DNA from: DASPKT01 sp035626475
GTDB lineage: Bacteria; Pseudomonadota; Alphaproteobacteria; Azospirillales; Azospirillaceae
DNA: 64,000 nt
Assembly: GCA_035626475.1 (NCBI GenBank)
Contig: DASPNP010000020.1
Span: forward strand, 1-64,000
Direction: 5' to 3'
The notes under the pieces are model-generated. The model did no database searches. It was not told the origin of the DNA and saw only the letters and a list, made by a program, of their open reading frames with translations. The position numbers and the translations under genes were made by a program. Shown here piece after piece: positions 1 to 11,453 of the stretch (the stretch's first letter is position 1; every line of letters starts with the position of its first letter).

Positions 1-1019
1 ATCTCGGTTGCCTGGACGAGGCGGCAGCCCATCTGGACCGTGCCGCCGCGCTGGCGCCGGACCTGGCGCAGCCCCGCATGGCGCGCGGCATGCTCCGGCT
101 GCGCCGGGGCGACCTGTCGGGATGGATCGACTATGGCTGGCGTTTCGCCGCGGGCGAGGCGCTGCCCGACCGCCGCTTCACCGTGCCGCGTTGGCAGGGC
201 GAGCCGGCGCCCGATGCGGCTCTCCTGCTCTGGCGCGAGCAGGGTTTGGGTGACGAGCTGATGTTCGCCACCGCCTACCGCGACGCCATGGCGCGCGCGG
301 GCCGGACGGTCATCGAATGCGATCCTCGCCTGGTGGGGCTGTTCCGGCGCTCTTTCCCCACGGCCGAAGTGCGGGCGGAGCCGCCCCCCGGCCTGGCGGG
401 ACGCGAGGAGAGCCCCGACGCCGATCTGGAGACGCCGGCGGGCAGCCTCGGCCGCTGGCTGCGCCGGTCGCTCGCCAGCTTCGACGGCGCGCCCTACCTG
501 AAGCCCGATCCGGCCCGCGTCGCGGTCTGGGCAGAGCGGCTGGCGGCGCTGGGTCCCGGGCTGACGGTCGGCGTGTGCTGGCGCTCGCGGCTGATGACCG
601 CCCGGCGCCGCCCGGCCTATGCCGACTTCACCGACTGGCTGCCGCTGCTACGCCTGCCCGGGGTACGGGTGGTGAATCTGCAGTACGACGCGGGCGAGGA
701 GGAGCTGCGCGGCCTGGAGGAGCGCCATGGCGTGACCCTGGCGCGCTGGTCCGGCCTTGACCTGACCGACGATCTGGAGGAGGTCGCGGCGCTCGTCTCC
801 GGACTGGACCTCGTGGTTGCCGCGCCCACGGCCGTCGGCGAGCTTGCGGGTGCCCTGGGCGTGCCGGTATGGCGCGTCTCCGGCCCCACCGACTGGTCGA
901 TGCTGGGCGCCGGGGCGCGTCCCTGGTTCGCCAGCATGCGGGTGCTGGCCCCTGGACCGGGCGAACCGTTGGGACCGGTGCTGGCCCGCGCCGCCCGCGA
1001 TCTCCAGTCGCTGGCCTGA
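1..1019 (+). CDS. TPR-containing glycosyltransferase-like protein, 5' end missing
   Basis: The frame is open from base 3, so the gene begins upstream of the window. The first visible residues (LGCLDEAAAHLDRAAALAPD) look like one TPR unit. They are followed by the block typical of TPR proteins with a C-terminal heptosyltransferase-like (GT9-type) domain: EQGLGDELMFATAYRDAMAR around residues 80-100, and LDLVVAAPTAVGELAGALG near the C terminus, which in this family binds the sugar nucleotide. A role in sugar transfer to a surface polysaccharide is inferred from this and from the neighbours. The stop lies 11 nt before the asparagine synthetase start, so the two are probably co-transcribed. The acceptor and the donor sugar cannot be read from the sequence. 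Confidence 0.85.
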   Translation, partial: LGCLDEAAAHLDRAAALAPDLAQPRMARGMLRLRRGDLSGWIDYGWRFAAGEALPDRRFTVPRWQGEPAPDAALLLWREQGLGDELMFATAYRDAMARAGRTVIECDPRLVGLFRRSFPTAEVRAEPPPGLAGREESPDADLETPAGSLGRWLRRSLASFDGAPYLKPDPARVAVWAERLAALGPGLTVGVCWRSRLMTARRRPAYADFTDWLPLLRLPGVRVVNLQYDAGEEELRGLEERHGVTLARWSGLDLTDDLEEVAALVSGLDLVVAAPTAVGELAGALGVPVWRVSGPTDWSMLGAGARPWFASMRVLAPGPGEPLGPVLARAARDLQSLA

Positions 1020-1030
1020 GGACACGGCCG

Positions 1031-2932
1031 ATGTGCGGCATCGCCGGGCTGTGGGATTTCCGGGGCGCTTCCGAGGATGAGGTAGGGCGCGACGCCGGCG
1101 CCATGCTGGACCGTCTCGCCCATCGCGGGCCCGACGACTGCGGCGTGTGGGCGGACGGCGCGGCGGGGGTGGCGCTGGGCAACCGGCGGCTCGCCATCGT
1201 CGATCTCAGCCCCGGCGGGCACCAGCCCATGGCATCGGCCGACGGGCGGGTGGTGCTGGCCTTCAACGGCGAGATCTACAATCACGCCGAACTGCGCCGG
1301 GCGCTGGAGGCATCGGGCCACCGCTTCCGCTCGCGCTCCGACACCGAGGTGCTGGTCGAGGCGATCGCCGCCTGGGGGCTGGACCGGGCGCTCGCCCGGG
1401 CCGACGGCATGTTCGCCATCTCCGCCTGGTTCCGCGACACGCGCCGGCTGGCGCTGGTCCGCGACCGGCTGGGCGAGAAGCCCCTCTATTGGAGCCTGAA
1501 GGACGGGCTGCTGCTCTGGGGCTCGGAGCTGAAGGCGTTGCGGGCGCACGCGCGCTTCCCCGACGCCCTCGATCCCGTCGCCCTGGCCGAATATCTGCGC
1601 CGCTCCTTCGTGCCGGCGCCGCTGACCATCCATGCCGCGGTGCGCCAGCTGGAGCCGGGCTGCCTGCTGGAGATCGACGCCGGCGGCGGCGTGGAGATGC
1701 GGCGCTGGTGGTCTGTGGCCGATTGCGCCCGCGCCGGTCTCGCCGACCCGCTGCCTGCGGACGAGCCGGCGGCCGTCGCCCTGGCCGAGGCGGTGCTGGC
1801 GGAGGCGGTCGCGTCCCGCGTGGTGGCCGACGTGCCGGTGGGCGTGTTCCTGTCGGGCGGCATCGACAGCTCCCTGGTGGCGGCGCTGATGCGCCGGCAC
1901 GGCCCGGTGCGCAGCTATTCGATCGGCTTCGAGGAGGCCTCGCACGACGAGTCCGCCTCGGCGGCCGCCATGGCCCGGCATCTCGGCACCGACCACACCG
2001 CCTTCACCCTGACCGCCGCCGAGGCCGCGCGCCTGGTCCCGGACCTGCCCGCCGCCTATGACGAGCCCTTCGCCGACAGCTCGCAGATCCCCACGCTCGC
2101 CCTGTGCCGGCTGGCGCGGCGGGAGGTGACCGTGGCACTGTCGGGCGATGGCGGCGACGAGGGGTTCGCCGGCTATTCCCGCCATCTCTGGGCCGAGCGG
2201 CTGACCGGCGCGCGGCGGCTGCCGCTGCCGCTCCGCCGGGCCGCGGCCGGGCTGGCCTCGGCGTTGCCGCCGGCTCTCTGGGAAGCGGCGGGCGCCGTGC
2301 TGCCGGATCGGCCGCGCCAGCTGGGCGACAAGGTGCTGAAGGCGTCCCGGGCGCTGGCCGCCGCGGACGAGACCGCCATGTACCGGGGCATGGTGGCGCG
2401 CTGGGAGGACCCGGCGCTGGCGACGGGGCGCCCGGTGGCGTCCTGGGACGAGCCGCCGCCGCCGCCGGGGCTGGACCCGGTCGACCGGGTGCGCTTCCTG
2501 GATTTCGCCACCTACCTGCCCAGCGGCGTGCTGGTGAAGCTGGACCGTGCCAGCATGGCCGCCAGCCTGGAGGCGCGGGTGCCGCTGCTGGATCCGAGGG
2601 TGGTCGCGCTGGGCTGGCGCCTGCCGCCGTCGCTGCGGATCGGCGCCGACGGCGGCAAGCTGCTGCTGCGCCGGGTGCTGGCCCGGCATGCGCCGCCCGC
2701 GCTGTTCCAGCGGCCGAAGTCTGGCTTCGGTGTGCCGCTGGCCGGCTGGCTGCGCGGGCCGCTGCGCCCCTGGGCGGAGGAGCTGCTGTCGGAGCGGAGC
2801 CTGCGCGATGGCGGCCTGCTCGACCCCGTGCCGGTGCGGGCCGCCTGGGCCTGTCACCTCTCGGGCCGCGCCGATCTGGCCGAGCCGATCTGGACCGTCC
2901 TGATGCTGCAGGCGTGGCGCCGGGCCGCCTAG
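1031..2932 (+). CDS. asnB: Asparagine synthase (glutamine-hydrolysing)
   Basis: This 633-residue protein makes asparagine from aspartate, ATP and glutamine. It begins MCGIAGLWDF, so Cys2 would be the exposed N-terminal nucleophile of a class II glutamine amidotransferase domain (about residues 2-215). The synthetase domain has the PP-loop LSGGIDSS near residue 274 and the conserved GDGGDEGFAGY block near residue 372. The start is fixed by the required N-terminal MCG. Paralogues inside polysaccharide clusters often amidate sugar acids or peptide side chains rather than feed protein synthesis; the glycosyltransferase upstream and the capsule-like genes downstream make that possible here. The 3' end overlaps the convergent membrane-protein gene by 4 bp. 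Confidence 0.95.
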   Translation: MCGIAGLWDFRGASEDEVGRDAGAMLDRLAHRGPDDCGVWADGAAGVALGNRRLAIVDLSPGGHQPMASADGRVVLAFNGEIYNHAELRRALEASGHRFRSRSDTEVLVEAIAAWGLDRALARADGMFAISAWFRDTRRLALVRDRLGEKPLYWSLKDGLLLWGSELKALRAHARFPDALDPVALAEYLRRSFVPAPLTIHAAVRQLEPGCLLEIDAGGGVEMRRWWSVADCARAGLADPLPADEPAAVALAEAVLAEAVASRVVADVPVGVFLSGGIDSSLVAALMRRHGPVRSYSIGFEEASHDESASAAAMARHLGTDHTAFTLTAAEAARLVPDLPAAYDEPFADSSQIPTLALCRLARREVTVALSGDGGDEGFAGYSRHLWAERLTGARRLPLPLRRAAAGLASALPPALWEAAGAVLPDRPRQLGDKVLKASRALAAADETAMYRGMVARWEDPALATGRPVASWDEPPPPPGLDPVDRVRFLDFATYLPSGVLVKLDRASMAASLEARVPLLDPRVVALGWRLPPSLRIGADGGKLLLRRVLARHAPPALFQRPKSGFGVPLAGWLRGPLRPWAEELLSERSLRDGGLLDPVPVRAAWACHLSGRADLAEPIWTVLMLQAWRRAA

Positions 2933-4944
2933 TCCGCGAAGGCCACGCGGTGCAGGGCGAAGGCCAGGGCGCGGCGGTCGGGGATCGTGTCCTGCAGCCG
3001 CATGGCGCTGTTCAGCGACAGGGACAGCGACGCCTGCTCCGGCGACCGGCCCGCCGGCGGGCAAGGGACGTCGACCGTGAAGCTGTGCGTGCCCGGGTGC
3101 GGGATCGGCAGGATGGCGACGGGGCAGCCGTCCAGCTTCAGCGTCAGCGCCACGCCGGCGTCGGAGCCCGGTGCCGCTTCGGCGAAGCGGGCGACGCGGG
3201 GCACCGTGACGGTCAGCGACAGCCGGGCCTGGCCGGACCGCAGCAGCGCCACGGTCGCCCGGCCGGGCGACCAGCGGTAGCCGGGCTCCAGCTGGTGGAA
3301 GCCTTTCAGCGCCTCGTAGTCGCCCTGGGAGAAGTCGACCGAGGCGGCCAGCCTGTCGGCCGGCCAGACCGTCTCCGCCTGCGGCTTGTCCTTGATCTCG
3401 TGGACCGAGACGTAGGGGCCGCCCAGCAGCGGCCGGCTCTCGAACCGCGCCAGCTGGGCGGCGATCGTCGCCGGTGCCAGGCCGACGGCGTAATGGTCGA
3501 AGACCATGATTTTGCGCGGGAATTCCGCCAGCCGGTCCTCGTCCCAGCGCTCGGCGTCGTGCACCACCCGGTCGGACAGCAGCGCCAGGACCGGCGCCTG
3601 CCACCAGCCGGCCCCGAAGAACATCGTGTCCGCCGGCTGGGCCGCCATGACCCGGGCCGCCTCCAGCGTCGCTTCGTCGTGCGGGGCCATCGCGGTGCCG
3701 CGGCCGATGCCGCTGCCCGCCGCCGCCAGCCATATCATCAGCGCGCCCAGCGCCGCGGCCGCCATGGCCGGGGTGTGGCGCCTGGAATTCGGACCGCGGG
3801 CGACCGGCGCGGCGCCGACGCGCAGCAGCCAGGCCACGCCCAGCAGCGCCGTCAGCTGCTGCAGCGCCAGCCCGTTCAGGATGCGGCGGAGCCAGGCCTG
3901 CTCCGTCGGCGTGACGGCCAGCCACCAGAGGAAATAGCCGGCTGCGACGCCTCCGACCGACAGCAGCACCATCAGCGTGCCGGCGTCGCGCCGCCGCCAG
4001 GCCTCCCACAGCGGCCCCAGCAGCAGAAGCGGCGGCACCAGGAGGAACAGGGCCAGGGCGACGGGGGGCAGGCCGGTCTGCTGCGACAGCAGGCCGAAAT
4101 GGGTGGCGAGCTTGGCGGTGAGGCCGGGCGTGTCCTGCAACTGGCTCTGCACGCCGGACTGCGACAGGATCTCGGACAGCTGCTGCGCCCACCACAGCCG
4201 GAAGGCGCCGGGGCCGCCCAGCTGCGCGAGGCGGAAGACCTCCCAGGCCAGCACCGGGCCCGCCAGCCCCGCCGCGAAGGCGACCCAGGCGGCCGGCGGC
4301 GCGCGGCGCCACAGGAGGGCCAGCGCGAACAGCGCCGACACCGGCGCCACCCAGATCATCGCCACCGTCTTGGTCAGGAACGACAGGCTCAGCGCCGCGC
4401 CGCCCAGCGCACAGTCCAGCGGGTCGGCGCCCGCCGGCCCGTCCACCGCCCGCGCCAGGAACCAGACCGCCAGTAGGAACCAGAACAGCGCGATGTACTC
4501 GCCATAGCCGTTCATGCCGTATTCGAGCGCGCCCGGGACCTGCAGCACCAGCATCACGCCCGCCAGCCCCGCCACCGGCCCGGCCACGCGGGCGACCAGC
4601 CGGAAGGTGATGGCGGCAAGCGCCGCGATGTACAGCAGGTTGACCAGCTGGCTGGTGAAGACGCCAATGCCGGCGACGGCATAGACCAGCGCCGCCGGCA
4701 GCACGTAGGGCGCGTTGGTCTGCGTCTCCACGGGGAAGAGCGCGAAGCTGTCGTAGAAGCTGCCGTAGCGCCCCGTCGCCACCAGCTCGCGCGCGACGTT
4801 CAGGTTCAGCGCGCCGTCGAAGGCGGGCAGGGTGCTGACGGAGACCGCCAGGTAGGGCTGCAGGGCCAGCAGCACCAGCGCCGCGGCGATGGCGAGCGGC
4901 AGGACCCGCTCCCGGCGCATGTCCAGGACACCGTCTGAAGGCAT
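2929..4944 (-). CDS. Polytopic membrane protein, probable GT-C-type glycosyltransferase
   Basis: The protein is 671 residues, with roughly 11-12 hydrophobic segments in the first two thirds and a soluble C-terminal region of about 250 residues. The first extracytoplasmic loop carries TLPAFDGALNLNVARELV, placed like the acidic catalytic loop of GT-C (ArnT/PMT-like) enzymes; such enzymes move sugars from polyprenyl carriers in the periplasm. The C-terminal part resembles a periplasmic beta-rich domain but I cannot name it. The start at 4944 is chosen because GAGGAG lies 5-6 nt upstream; an in-frame ATG at 4998 would only add an unlikely hydrophilic extension. Membership in a surface-polysaccharide locus is inferred from neighbours. 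No specific substrate is evident. Confidence 0.75.
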   Translation of the reverse strand: MPSDGVLDMRRERVLPLAIAAALVLLALQPYLAVSVSTLPAFDGALNLNVARELVATGRYGSFYDSFALFPVETQTNAPYVLPAALVYAVAGIGVFTSQLVNLLYIAALAAITFRLVARVAGPVAGLAGVMLVLQVPGALEYGMNGYGEYIALFWFLLAVWFLARAVDGPAGADPLDCALGGAALSLSFLTKTVAMIWVAPVSALFALALLWRRAPPAAWVAFAAGLAGPVLAWEVFRLAQLGGPGAFRLWWAQQLSEILSQSGVQSQLQDTPGLTAKLATHFGLLSQQTGLPPVALALFLLVPPLLLLGPLWEAWRRRDAGTLMVLLSVGGVAAGYFLWWLAVTPTEQAWLRRILNGLALQQLTALLGVAWLLRVGAAPVARGPNSRRHTPAMAAAALGALMIWLAAAGSGIGRGTAMAPHDEATLEAARVMAAQPADTMFFGAGWWQAPVLALLSDRVVHDAERWDEDRLAEFPRKIMVFDHYAVGLAPATIAAQLARFESRPLLGGPYVSVHEIKDKPQAETVWPADRLAASVDFSQGDYEALKGFHQLEPGYRWSPGRATVALLRSGQARLSLTVTVPRVARFAEAAPGSDAGVALTLKLDGCPVAILPIPHPGTHSFTVDVPCPPAGRSPEQASLSLSLNSAMRLQDTIPDRRALAFALHRVAFAD

Positions 4945-5236
4945 CGCGTCTCCTCGGCGTTGTTTTCCGCAGATGTGCGGGTCCGCCTCATGGGGCACCC
5001 CTTACCCGATGCGCGTGGCGGGGGCAACGCCCGCCACCGCATGGCAACGGCGCGGCGCGCCCTTTCCCTATCCATAAAGGGGTAGACGCTAAGCCCTTTG
5101 TCCGTGCGTCCTCTCCGTGTTGAGGAATTTCCTCGCGCCTCGAAGCCGTGTTTGTTGCAGCTGGACGCTTCCGGCCCAATCGGGCGGGGTGTCCTCCTTT
5201 GCCGCCGAGGCGGCGATGACTTTGAACGAGGATGAC
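4945..5236. promoter_or_regulatory. Divergent intergenic region between membrane protein and barrel gene
   Basis: This 292-bp gap must hold promoters for both flanking genes. It contains a perfect 8-bp inverted repeat (GTGGCGGG at 5015-5022, CCCGCCAC at 5030-5037) and a short odd palindrome, GAGGAATTTCCTC, at 5122-5134. Either could be an operator. I do not see a convincing -35/-10 pair, and no small ORF here has coding character. Confidence 0.35.
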
Positions 5237-6469
5237 ATGCGGTACCGAATCCTTGCCCTGACGGCGGCGATCCTGGCGAGCACGGCCGGCGGCGCCCTGG
5301 CGCAGGATGGGCGCGATGCGCGCGGCACGGCCGTCGATCGCCGGTCCAATCCGGACTTCTCGCCGCTCGGCGTGCGCGCCGGCGCGTTCCTGATCCGGCC
5401 CAGCGTGACGGTGGCGGGCCAGTACGACGACAACGTCTTCGCCGACGAGCGCAACACCATCGACGACTACGTCTTGGTCGTGCAGCCGCGGCTGACGGCC
5501 GGCACCAACTGGGGCCGCCACGCCCTGAACTTCCGCACCGGCGGCGAGTTCGCCCGCTTCCAGGATTTCGGCAGCGAGGATTACGACGACTACTACATCG
5601 GCGGCGACGGCCGGCTGGACATCGGCGTCGACTATGCAGCCACCGCCGGCGCCAACTACGCCCGCAAGCATGAGGAGCGCGGCTCGCCCAACGATGTGCG
5701 CGGCCGCGAGCCGGTCGAGTTCGACCAGACCAACCTGTCGCTGGGCCTGTCCAAGGGCGTGACCCGCATCACCGGCCGCGTCCGCTTCGACTATGCCGGC
5801 TACGACTTCGACGACGTGCGCGGCATCGGCAATGCCGAGATCGACCAGGACAACCGCGACCGCGATACCTACGGAACCGCGGCCCGCGTCGGCTACGAGT
5901 TCCAGCCCGGCCTCGCGACCTTCGTGGAGGGCGGCTACAACTGGGTGCGCTACGACCGCGACAGCCTGCGCGACAATGAGGGCTACCGGCTGACGGCCGG
6001 CGCGGCCATCGATCTGGGCGGCATCACGAGCGGCGAGATCTTCGCCGGCTACCGTTCGCAGCAATATGACAACCCGGCCTTCTCCAACAACAACGGCTTC
6101 GCCTTCGGCGGCAACCTGCTGTGGCGCCCGACCGGCCTAACCTCGGTCCGGCTGTCGCTGGTCAACGAGGTCGCCGAGACGATCGAGGCGGGCAGCTCCG
6201 GCTTCACCGCCAACTCGATCGGCGTCGAGGTCGACCACGAGCTGCTGCGCAACGTCCTGCTGAGCGCGGACGTCCGCTACACCAGCAACGACTATAAGAG
6301 CTCGGTCCGCGAGGACGACGTCTGGAGCTACGGCGCCGGCGCCCGCTACCTGGTGAACCGCAACTTCTCGGTCGGGGCCGACTGGCGCCGCACCGACCGC
6401 GCCTCCAACCTGCTGGGCGCGGACTTCGACCGCAACGTCTTCACGGTCCGCGTCAGCGGCGCCATCTGA
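5237..6469 (+). CDS. Outer-membrane beta-barrel protein (BBP2/exopolysaccharide type)
   Basis: A 410-residue protein with a clear Sec signal peptide (MRYRILALTAAILASTAGG, cleavage after ALA-Q). The mature part is made of alternating hydrophobic/polar strands with many Tyr, Asp and Arg residues, and it ends in the aromatic/hydrophobic strand VFTVRVSGAI typical of outer-membrane barrels. The composition and the early FLIRPSVTVAGQYDDNVFAD motif match the BBP2-like barrels often found beside exopolysaccharide genes, where they may help export polymer. The start at 5237 has a purine-rich GAGGATGA just upstream and leaves an intact signal peptide. A strong terminator follows 25 bp after the stop, so the gene is probably monocistronic. 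Confidence 0.85.
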   Translation: MRYRILALTAAILASTAGGALAQDGRDARGTAVDRRSNPDFSPLGVRAGAFLIRPSVTVAGQYDDNVFADERNTIDDYVLVVQPRLTAGTNWGRHALNFRTGGEFARFQDFGSEDYDDYYIGGDGRLDIGVDYAATAGANYARKHEERGSPNDVRGREPVEFDQTNLSLGLSKGVTRITGRVRFDYAGYDFDDVRGIGNAEIDQDNRDRDTYGTAARVGYEFQPGLATFVEGGYNWVRYDRDSLRDNEGYRLTAGAAIDLGGITSGEIFAGYRSQQYDNPAFSNNNGFAFGGNLLWRPTGLTSVRLSLVNEVAETIEAGSSGFTANSIGVEVDHELLRNVLLSADVRYTSNDYKSSVREDDVWSYGAGARYLVNRNFSVGADWRRTDRASNLLGADFDRNVFTVRVSGAI

Positions 6470-6493
6470 CGCGGCTGGACGGACAAATGCGAA

Positions 6494-6525
6494 GGGGCGC
6501 GGGCCGACGGCTCCGCGCCCCTTTT
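6494..6525 (+). terminator. Rho-independent terminator after the beta-barrel gene
   Basis: A perfect 9-bp stem, GGGGCGCGG (6494-6502) with CCGCGCCCC (6513-6521), is followed by TTTT. It ends the barrel gene and separates it from the convergent ABC transporter genes. Confidence 0.88.
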
Positions 6526-6545
6526 CCGTCCGTGCCTCCCGCAGT

Positions 6546-7298
6546 TCACGCGGCGGCCTTGCCCTCGTAGGCCTCCAGCACCTGCTCGATCGGCCCCTGG
6601 GCGACGATGCGGCCCTGGTCCAGCAGCAGGGCCTTGTTGCACATGCGGCGCAGCAGGCCGAGATCGTGCGAGGCCAGCACCAGGATGCTGGACCGGCTGA
6701 CGAAGCCGCTCAGCCGCTCCTCCACCTTCTCCACGAAGCTGGCGTCTCCGGCGCTGATCCATTCGTCCATCAGCAGGATCTCAGGCTCGATGCAGGTCGA
6801 GATGGCGAAGGCCAGCCGGAAGTACATGCCCGAGGAATATGTCCGCACCGGCATGTGCAGGAAGTCGCCCAGGCCGGTGAAGGCGGCGATCTCCTCCGCC
6901 CGGTCCCTCAGCATGCGGCGGTCCAGCCCCTGGTGCAGGCCGCAGATCAGGATGTTCTCCCAGCCGGTGTTGTCCCAGCTCATCCCGAAGGTGATGTCGA
7001 TCAGCGATGCCACCCGGCCCTGGCGGACGACGCGGCCGCGGCAGGGCTCGTAGACTCCCGACAGCACCCGCAGCAGCGTCGTCTTGCCGGCGCCGTTGTG
7101 GCCGATGAGGCCCAGCCGGTCGCCGTCGCGCAGCGAGAAGCTGAGCTGCTTCAGCGCCCGCACCGTGACGTGGCGCTTGGCGTCCTGCCCCAGCCGGCCG
7201 CCGGACCCGATGGCCAGCAGGCTGCTCTTCAGCGACTTGGCGCGGGCATCGTAGACGGGGAACTCGACGGAGACGTTCTCAAGCTCGAGGCAGGCCAT
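6546..7298 (-). CDS. Polysaccharide ABC exporter, ATP-binding subunit (Wzt/KpsT type)
   Basis: This 250-residue ATPase energises export of a capsular or O-antigen-like polysaccharide across the inner membrane. It has the Walker A motif GHNGAGKTT at residues 66-74, the signature YSSGMYFRLAFA, Walker B ILLMDEWI and the H-loop VLASHD. The SGM form of the signature and the long N-terminal lead are typical of KpsT/RfbB/TagH proteins. It lacks the C-terminal carbohydrate-binding extension of O9a-type Wzt, so it fits the short KpsT class. It starts 6 nt after the permease stop, so the two genes are an operon. Confidence 0.93.
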   Translation of the reverse strand: MACLELENVSVEFPVYDARAKSLKSSLLAIGSGGRLGQDAKRHVTVRALKQLSFSLRDGDRLGLIGHNGAGKTTLLRVLSGVYEPCRGRVVRQGRVASLIDITFGMSWDNTGWENILICGLHQGLDRRMLRDRAEEIAAFTGLGDFLHMPVRTYSSGMYFRLAFAISTCIEPEILLMDEWISAGDASFVEKVEERLSGFVSRSSILVLASHDLGLLRRMCNKALLLDQGRIVAQGPIEQVLEAYEGKAAA

Positions 7299-7304
7299 GG
7301 TTCC

Positions 7305-8168
7305 TCACACCCAGTAGGCGATGCGGCGGCGGCAGCGGACGAACAGGGCGAAGGTGGCGGCCAGGCCGGCCGCGGCCATCCCGCCCGCCACCCACCAGCT
7401 CATCGCCTCGGGCGCACCGCCCAGCAGGGGCGCGCGGACGACCTGCAGCAAGTGGAAGAAGGGGTTCCAGAGGGCCAGCGCCAGCCGGTCGGGCGGCAGC
7501 GCGTCCAGCGTCCAGAAGACCGGCGTCAGGAACATGCCCAGCTGCAGGACGCTGCCCACGATCTGCGGCACGTCGCGGAAGCGGGCGCAGATCATGCCGA
7601 GCGCCATGGAGATCCACAGCCCGTTCAGCAGCACCAGCAGCAGTCCCGGCAGCGCCAGAAGGGTGTACGCCGTCACCGGCACCTGGAAGATCAGCGCCGC
7701 CGCCACGAAGATCAGCGCGTTGTGCGCCGCCACGATCAGGTTGGCGGTGACCGCCCTGAGGACATGCACCGTGAGCGGCAGCGGGATCTGCCGGATGGTG
7801 CGCTCGGCCAGGATCAGGCACTGGCACCCGTCGCTAACCAGGGCCGAGACGAGGCCCCAGACGATGAACCCCGCCGCGAGGTAGGGCACGAAGGTCTCGA
7901 CCGGCTGCTTGAACAGGCCGGAATAGAGCAGTCCCAGCGCCGACACCAGCACCCCCATGCTGATGGTCAGCCACAGCGGTCCCAGCACGGAGCGGCGGTA
8001 GCGCTGGCGGATGTCCTGGAGCGCCAGCAGCGACCAGAGCGGCCAGCGCGCCAGCCCGCCGGCGATGTCCCGCAGCGCCAGCCGCACCTGACCCGGCTCA
8101 CGTTCGGGCAGGCCGTAATCCGGCGCCGCCCCCAGCGGGACGGGTTCATGCTGCGCGGTCATGACCAT
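7305..8168 (-). CDS. Polysaccharide ABC exporter, permease subunit (Wzm/KpsM type)
   Basis: A 287-residue ABC-2-type permease with six predicted membrane spans. The N-terminal block LLALQDIRQRYRRSVLGPLW is the classic amphipathic start of Wzm/KpsM/TagG proteins. It pairs with the ATPase immediately downstream to move undecaprenyl- or lipid-linked polysaccharide out of the cytoplasm. The start at 8168 is used; an alternative ATG lies at 8162, and a GGGGG tract upstream could serve as ribosome binding site for either. The surrounding glycosyltransferase, membrane and barrel genes support a surface-polysaccharide role. Confidence 0.92.
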   Translation of the reverse strand: MVMTAQHEPVPLGAAPDYGLPEREPGQVRLALRDIAGGLARWPLWSLLALQDIRQRYRRSVLGPLWLTISMGVLVSALGLLYSGLFKQPVETFVPYLAAGFIVWGLVSALVSDGCQCLILAERTIRQIPLPLTVHVLRAVTANLIVAAHNALIFVAAALIFQVPVTAYTLLALPGLLLVLLNGLWISMALGMICARFRDVPQIVGSVLQLGMFLTPVFWTLDALPPDRLALALWNPFFHLLQVVRAPLLGGAPEAMSWWVAGGMAAAGLAATFALFVRCRRRIAYWV

Positions 8169-8435
8169 GGACGGACCCCCGGCGATTGCCTGTCAGGGGG
8201 ACGGTAGGGGGGTTCGCTCCGCCCCTCAACGCCGCAAACGGAAGGGACACGAGCGGTCCGGCTCCATCATAAGGGGCACTGCGCCTGCGGGCGATGGCAC
8301 CACCGGGAGGTTCCCGGCGCGGACGGTCGGATGCCCTTAGCATAGGTCCCCCTTTGGGCCGTTGAACCAAGAAGGGGGCTACGCTGTTGAGGCAGGGCTA
8401 ACCCCAGGACATCCACCCCGAACGCCGGAACGGTC

Positions 8436-10595
<2,160 letters not shown>

Positions 10596-10800
10596 GGACG
10601 GCCGGGGAGGGGCGGGGCCGCGACCCGTAGCAATTTTGCGGCACCCCCTGATTTCCGACATCGGGGGGCTCAGCCGGCGCTCGAAGCTATACCCCTCCTC
10701 CCCCGCTTTGCCGTATGATCTTCTTCGAGGCGTCGTCCGCAACGAACCCCGGGATCGGGTCACCTCCCCCAGGACGCCGCCCAGAGTGAAGGAGCATGTC

Positions 10801-11034
10801 ATGGTTTTGTCGAGGCGCGTTGCGGAGGTGCCCAAGCCGGGCGACTGGATGGAAGAGGTCAGGCTGCCCAAGCGCCGCCTTCTGGTCCACGCCGTGCACC
10901 AGCGCCCGGGTCACCCGCCGCATGTCGAGTTCCTGGTCGACGGCCGGTCGAGCGACCGGCTCAGCCTCGCGCTCGAGGTCGTCCAGGACCAGGAGCGTTT
11001 CCGCCGGGTGAGCACGTCGCAGGACGCCGCCTGA
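10801..11034 (+). CDS. Small hypothetical protein, 77 residues
   Basis: I do not recognise this protein. It is short, basic at the N terminus and Glu/Asp/Arg-rich, with no membrane segment, signal or cysteine. Coding is supported by strong third-position GC bias, an AAGGAG ribosome binding site 6 nt before the ATG at 10801, and a terminator 23 bp after the stop. An out-of-frame ATG at 10796 and an in-frame GTG at 10786 are less well placed. The central part (LLVHAVHQRPGHPPHVEFLV) looks beta-rich. It appears to be its own transcription unit, so it may be a conserved lineage-specific protein. Confidence 0.72.
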   Translation: MVLSRRVAEVPKPGDWMEEVRLPKRRLLVHAVHQRPGHPPHVEFLVDGRSSDRLSLALEVVQDQERFRRVSTSQDAA

Positions 11035-11057
11035 TCTAATGTAGCCGCTTGCCTGAA

Positions 11058-11089
11058 GGCGTCCGTCGCGACCGCGGCGGGCGCCTTTT
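11058..11089 (+). terminator. Rho-independent terminator after the 77-residue gene
   Basis: The arms 11058-11069 and 11074-11085 pair over 12 bp when two G-U pairs are allowed, with a GACC loop, followed by TTTT. It lies just after the small hypothetical gene on the same strand. Confidence 0.85.
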
Positions 11090-11453
11090 GCTTATGCGGA
11101 GCCTGGAGCAGGACAGCCTCTCGCTGGAAAGGGCTAGCCGATGCGCGGTCCAGGCCGGTATTGCGGATGGAAAGGGTGATTTTTCTCCCTGTCCGGGCAG
11201 TAACCGTCTGCTCCGTAACGTATACGGAACAATTTCACCAATGCTGCACATCCTCAAGGAGCGCGGGGGCAACCGCCTCGATCATGGGATGGTGAAGCCA
11301 AGACGAATTTCCCCCTGATCATCAGAGATCCCAGCTGCGGCCAGCGGGATCGGAGCGTGCGGTGCGGGTGTTCCGCGCCGCCTTTCCGATCCTGGGCCGC
11401 CGCCAGGAGCAGCCCCCGTGTGTCCGGAACGACGCGACACACGGGAGCACTCC
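11090..11453. promoter_or_regulatory. 364-bp gene-free region upstream of the RTX protein gene
   Basis: No gene is visible here. The notable element is an inverted repeat TCCGTA-N5-TACGGA at 11212-11228, about 226 bp before the RTX gene start. It sits in a local AT-richer stretch and could be an operator for a dimeric regulator. No confident promoter boxes are seen. Confidence 0.4.

Noticed and set aside
617..4312. A 1231-codon minus-strand open frame covering asnB and the membrane gene
   Set aside because: It spans antisense of asnB and an alternative frame of the membrane gene; both real genes have family motifs in other frames.
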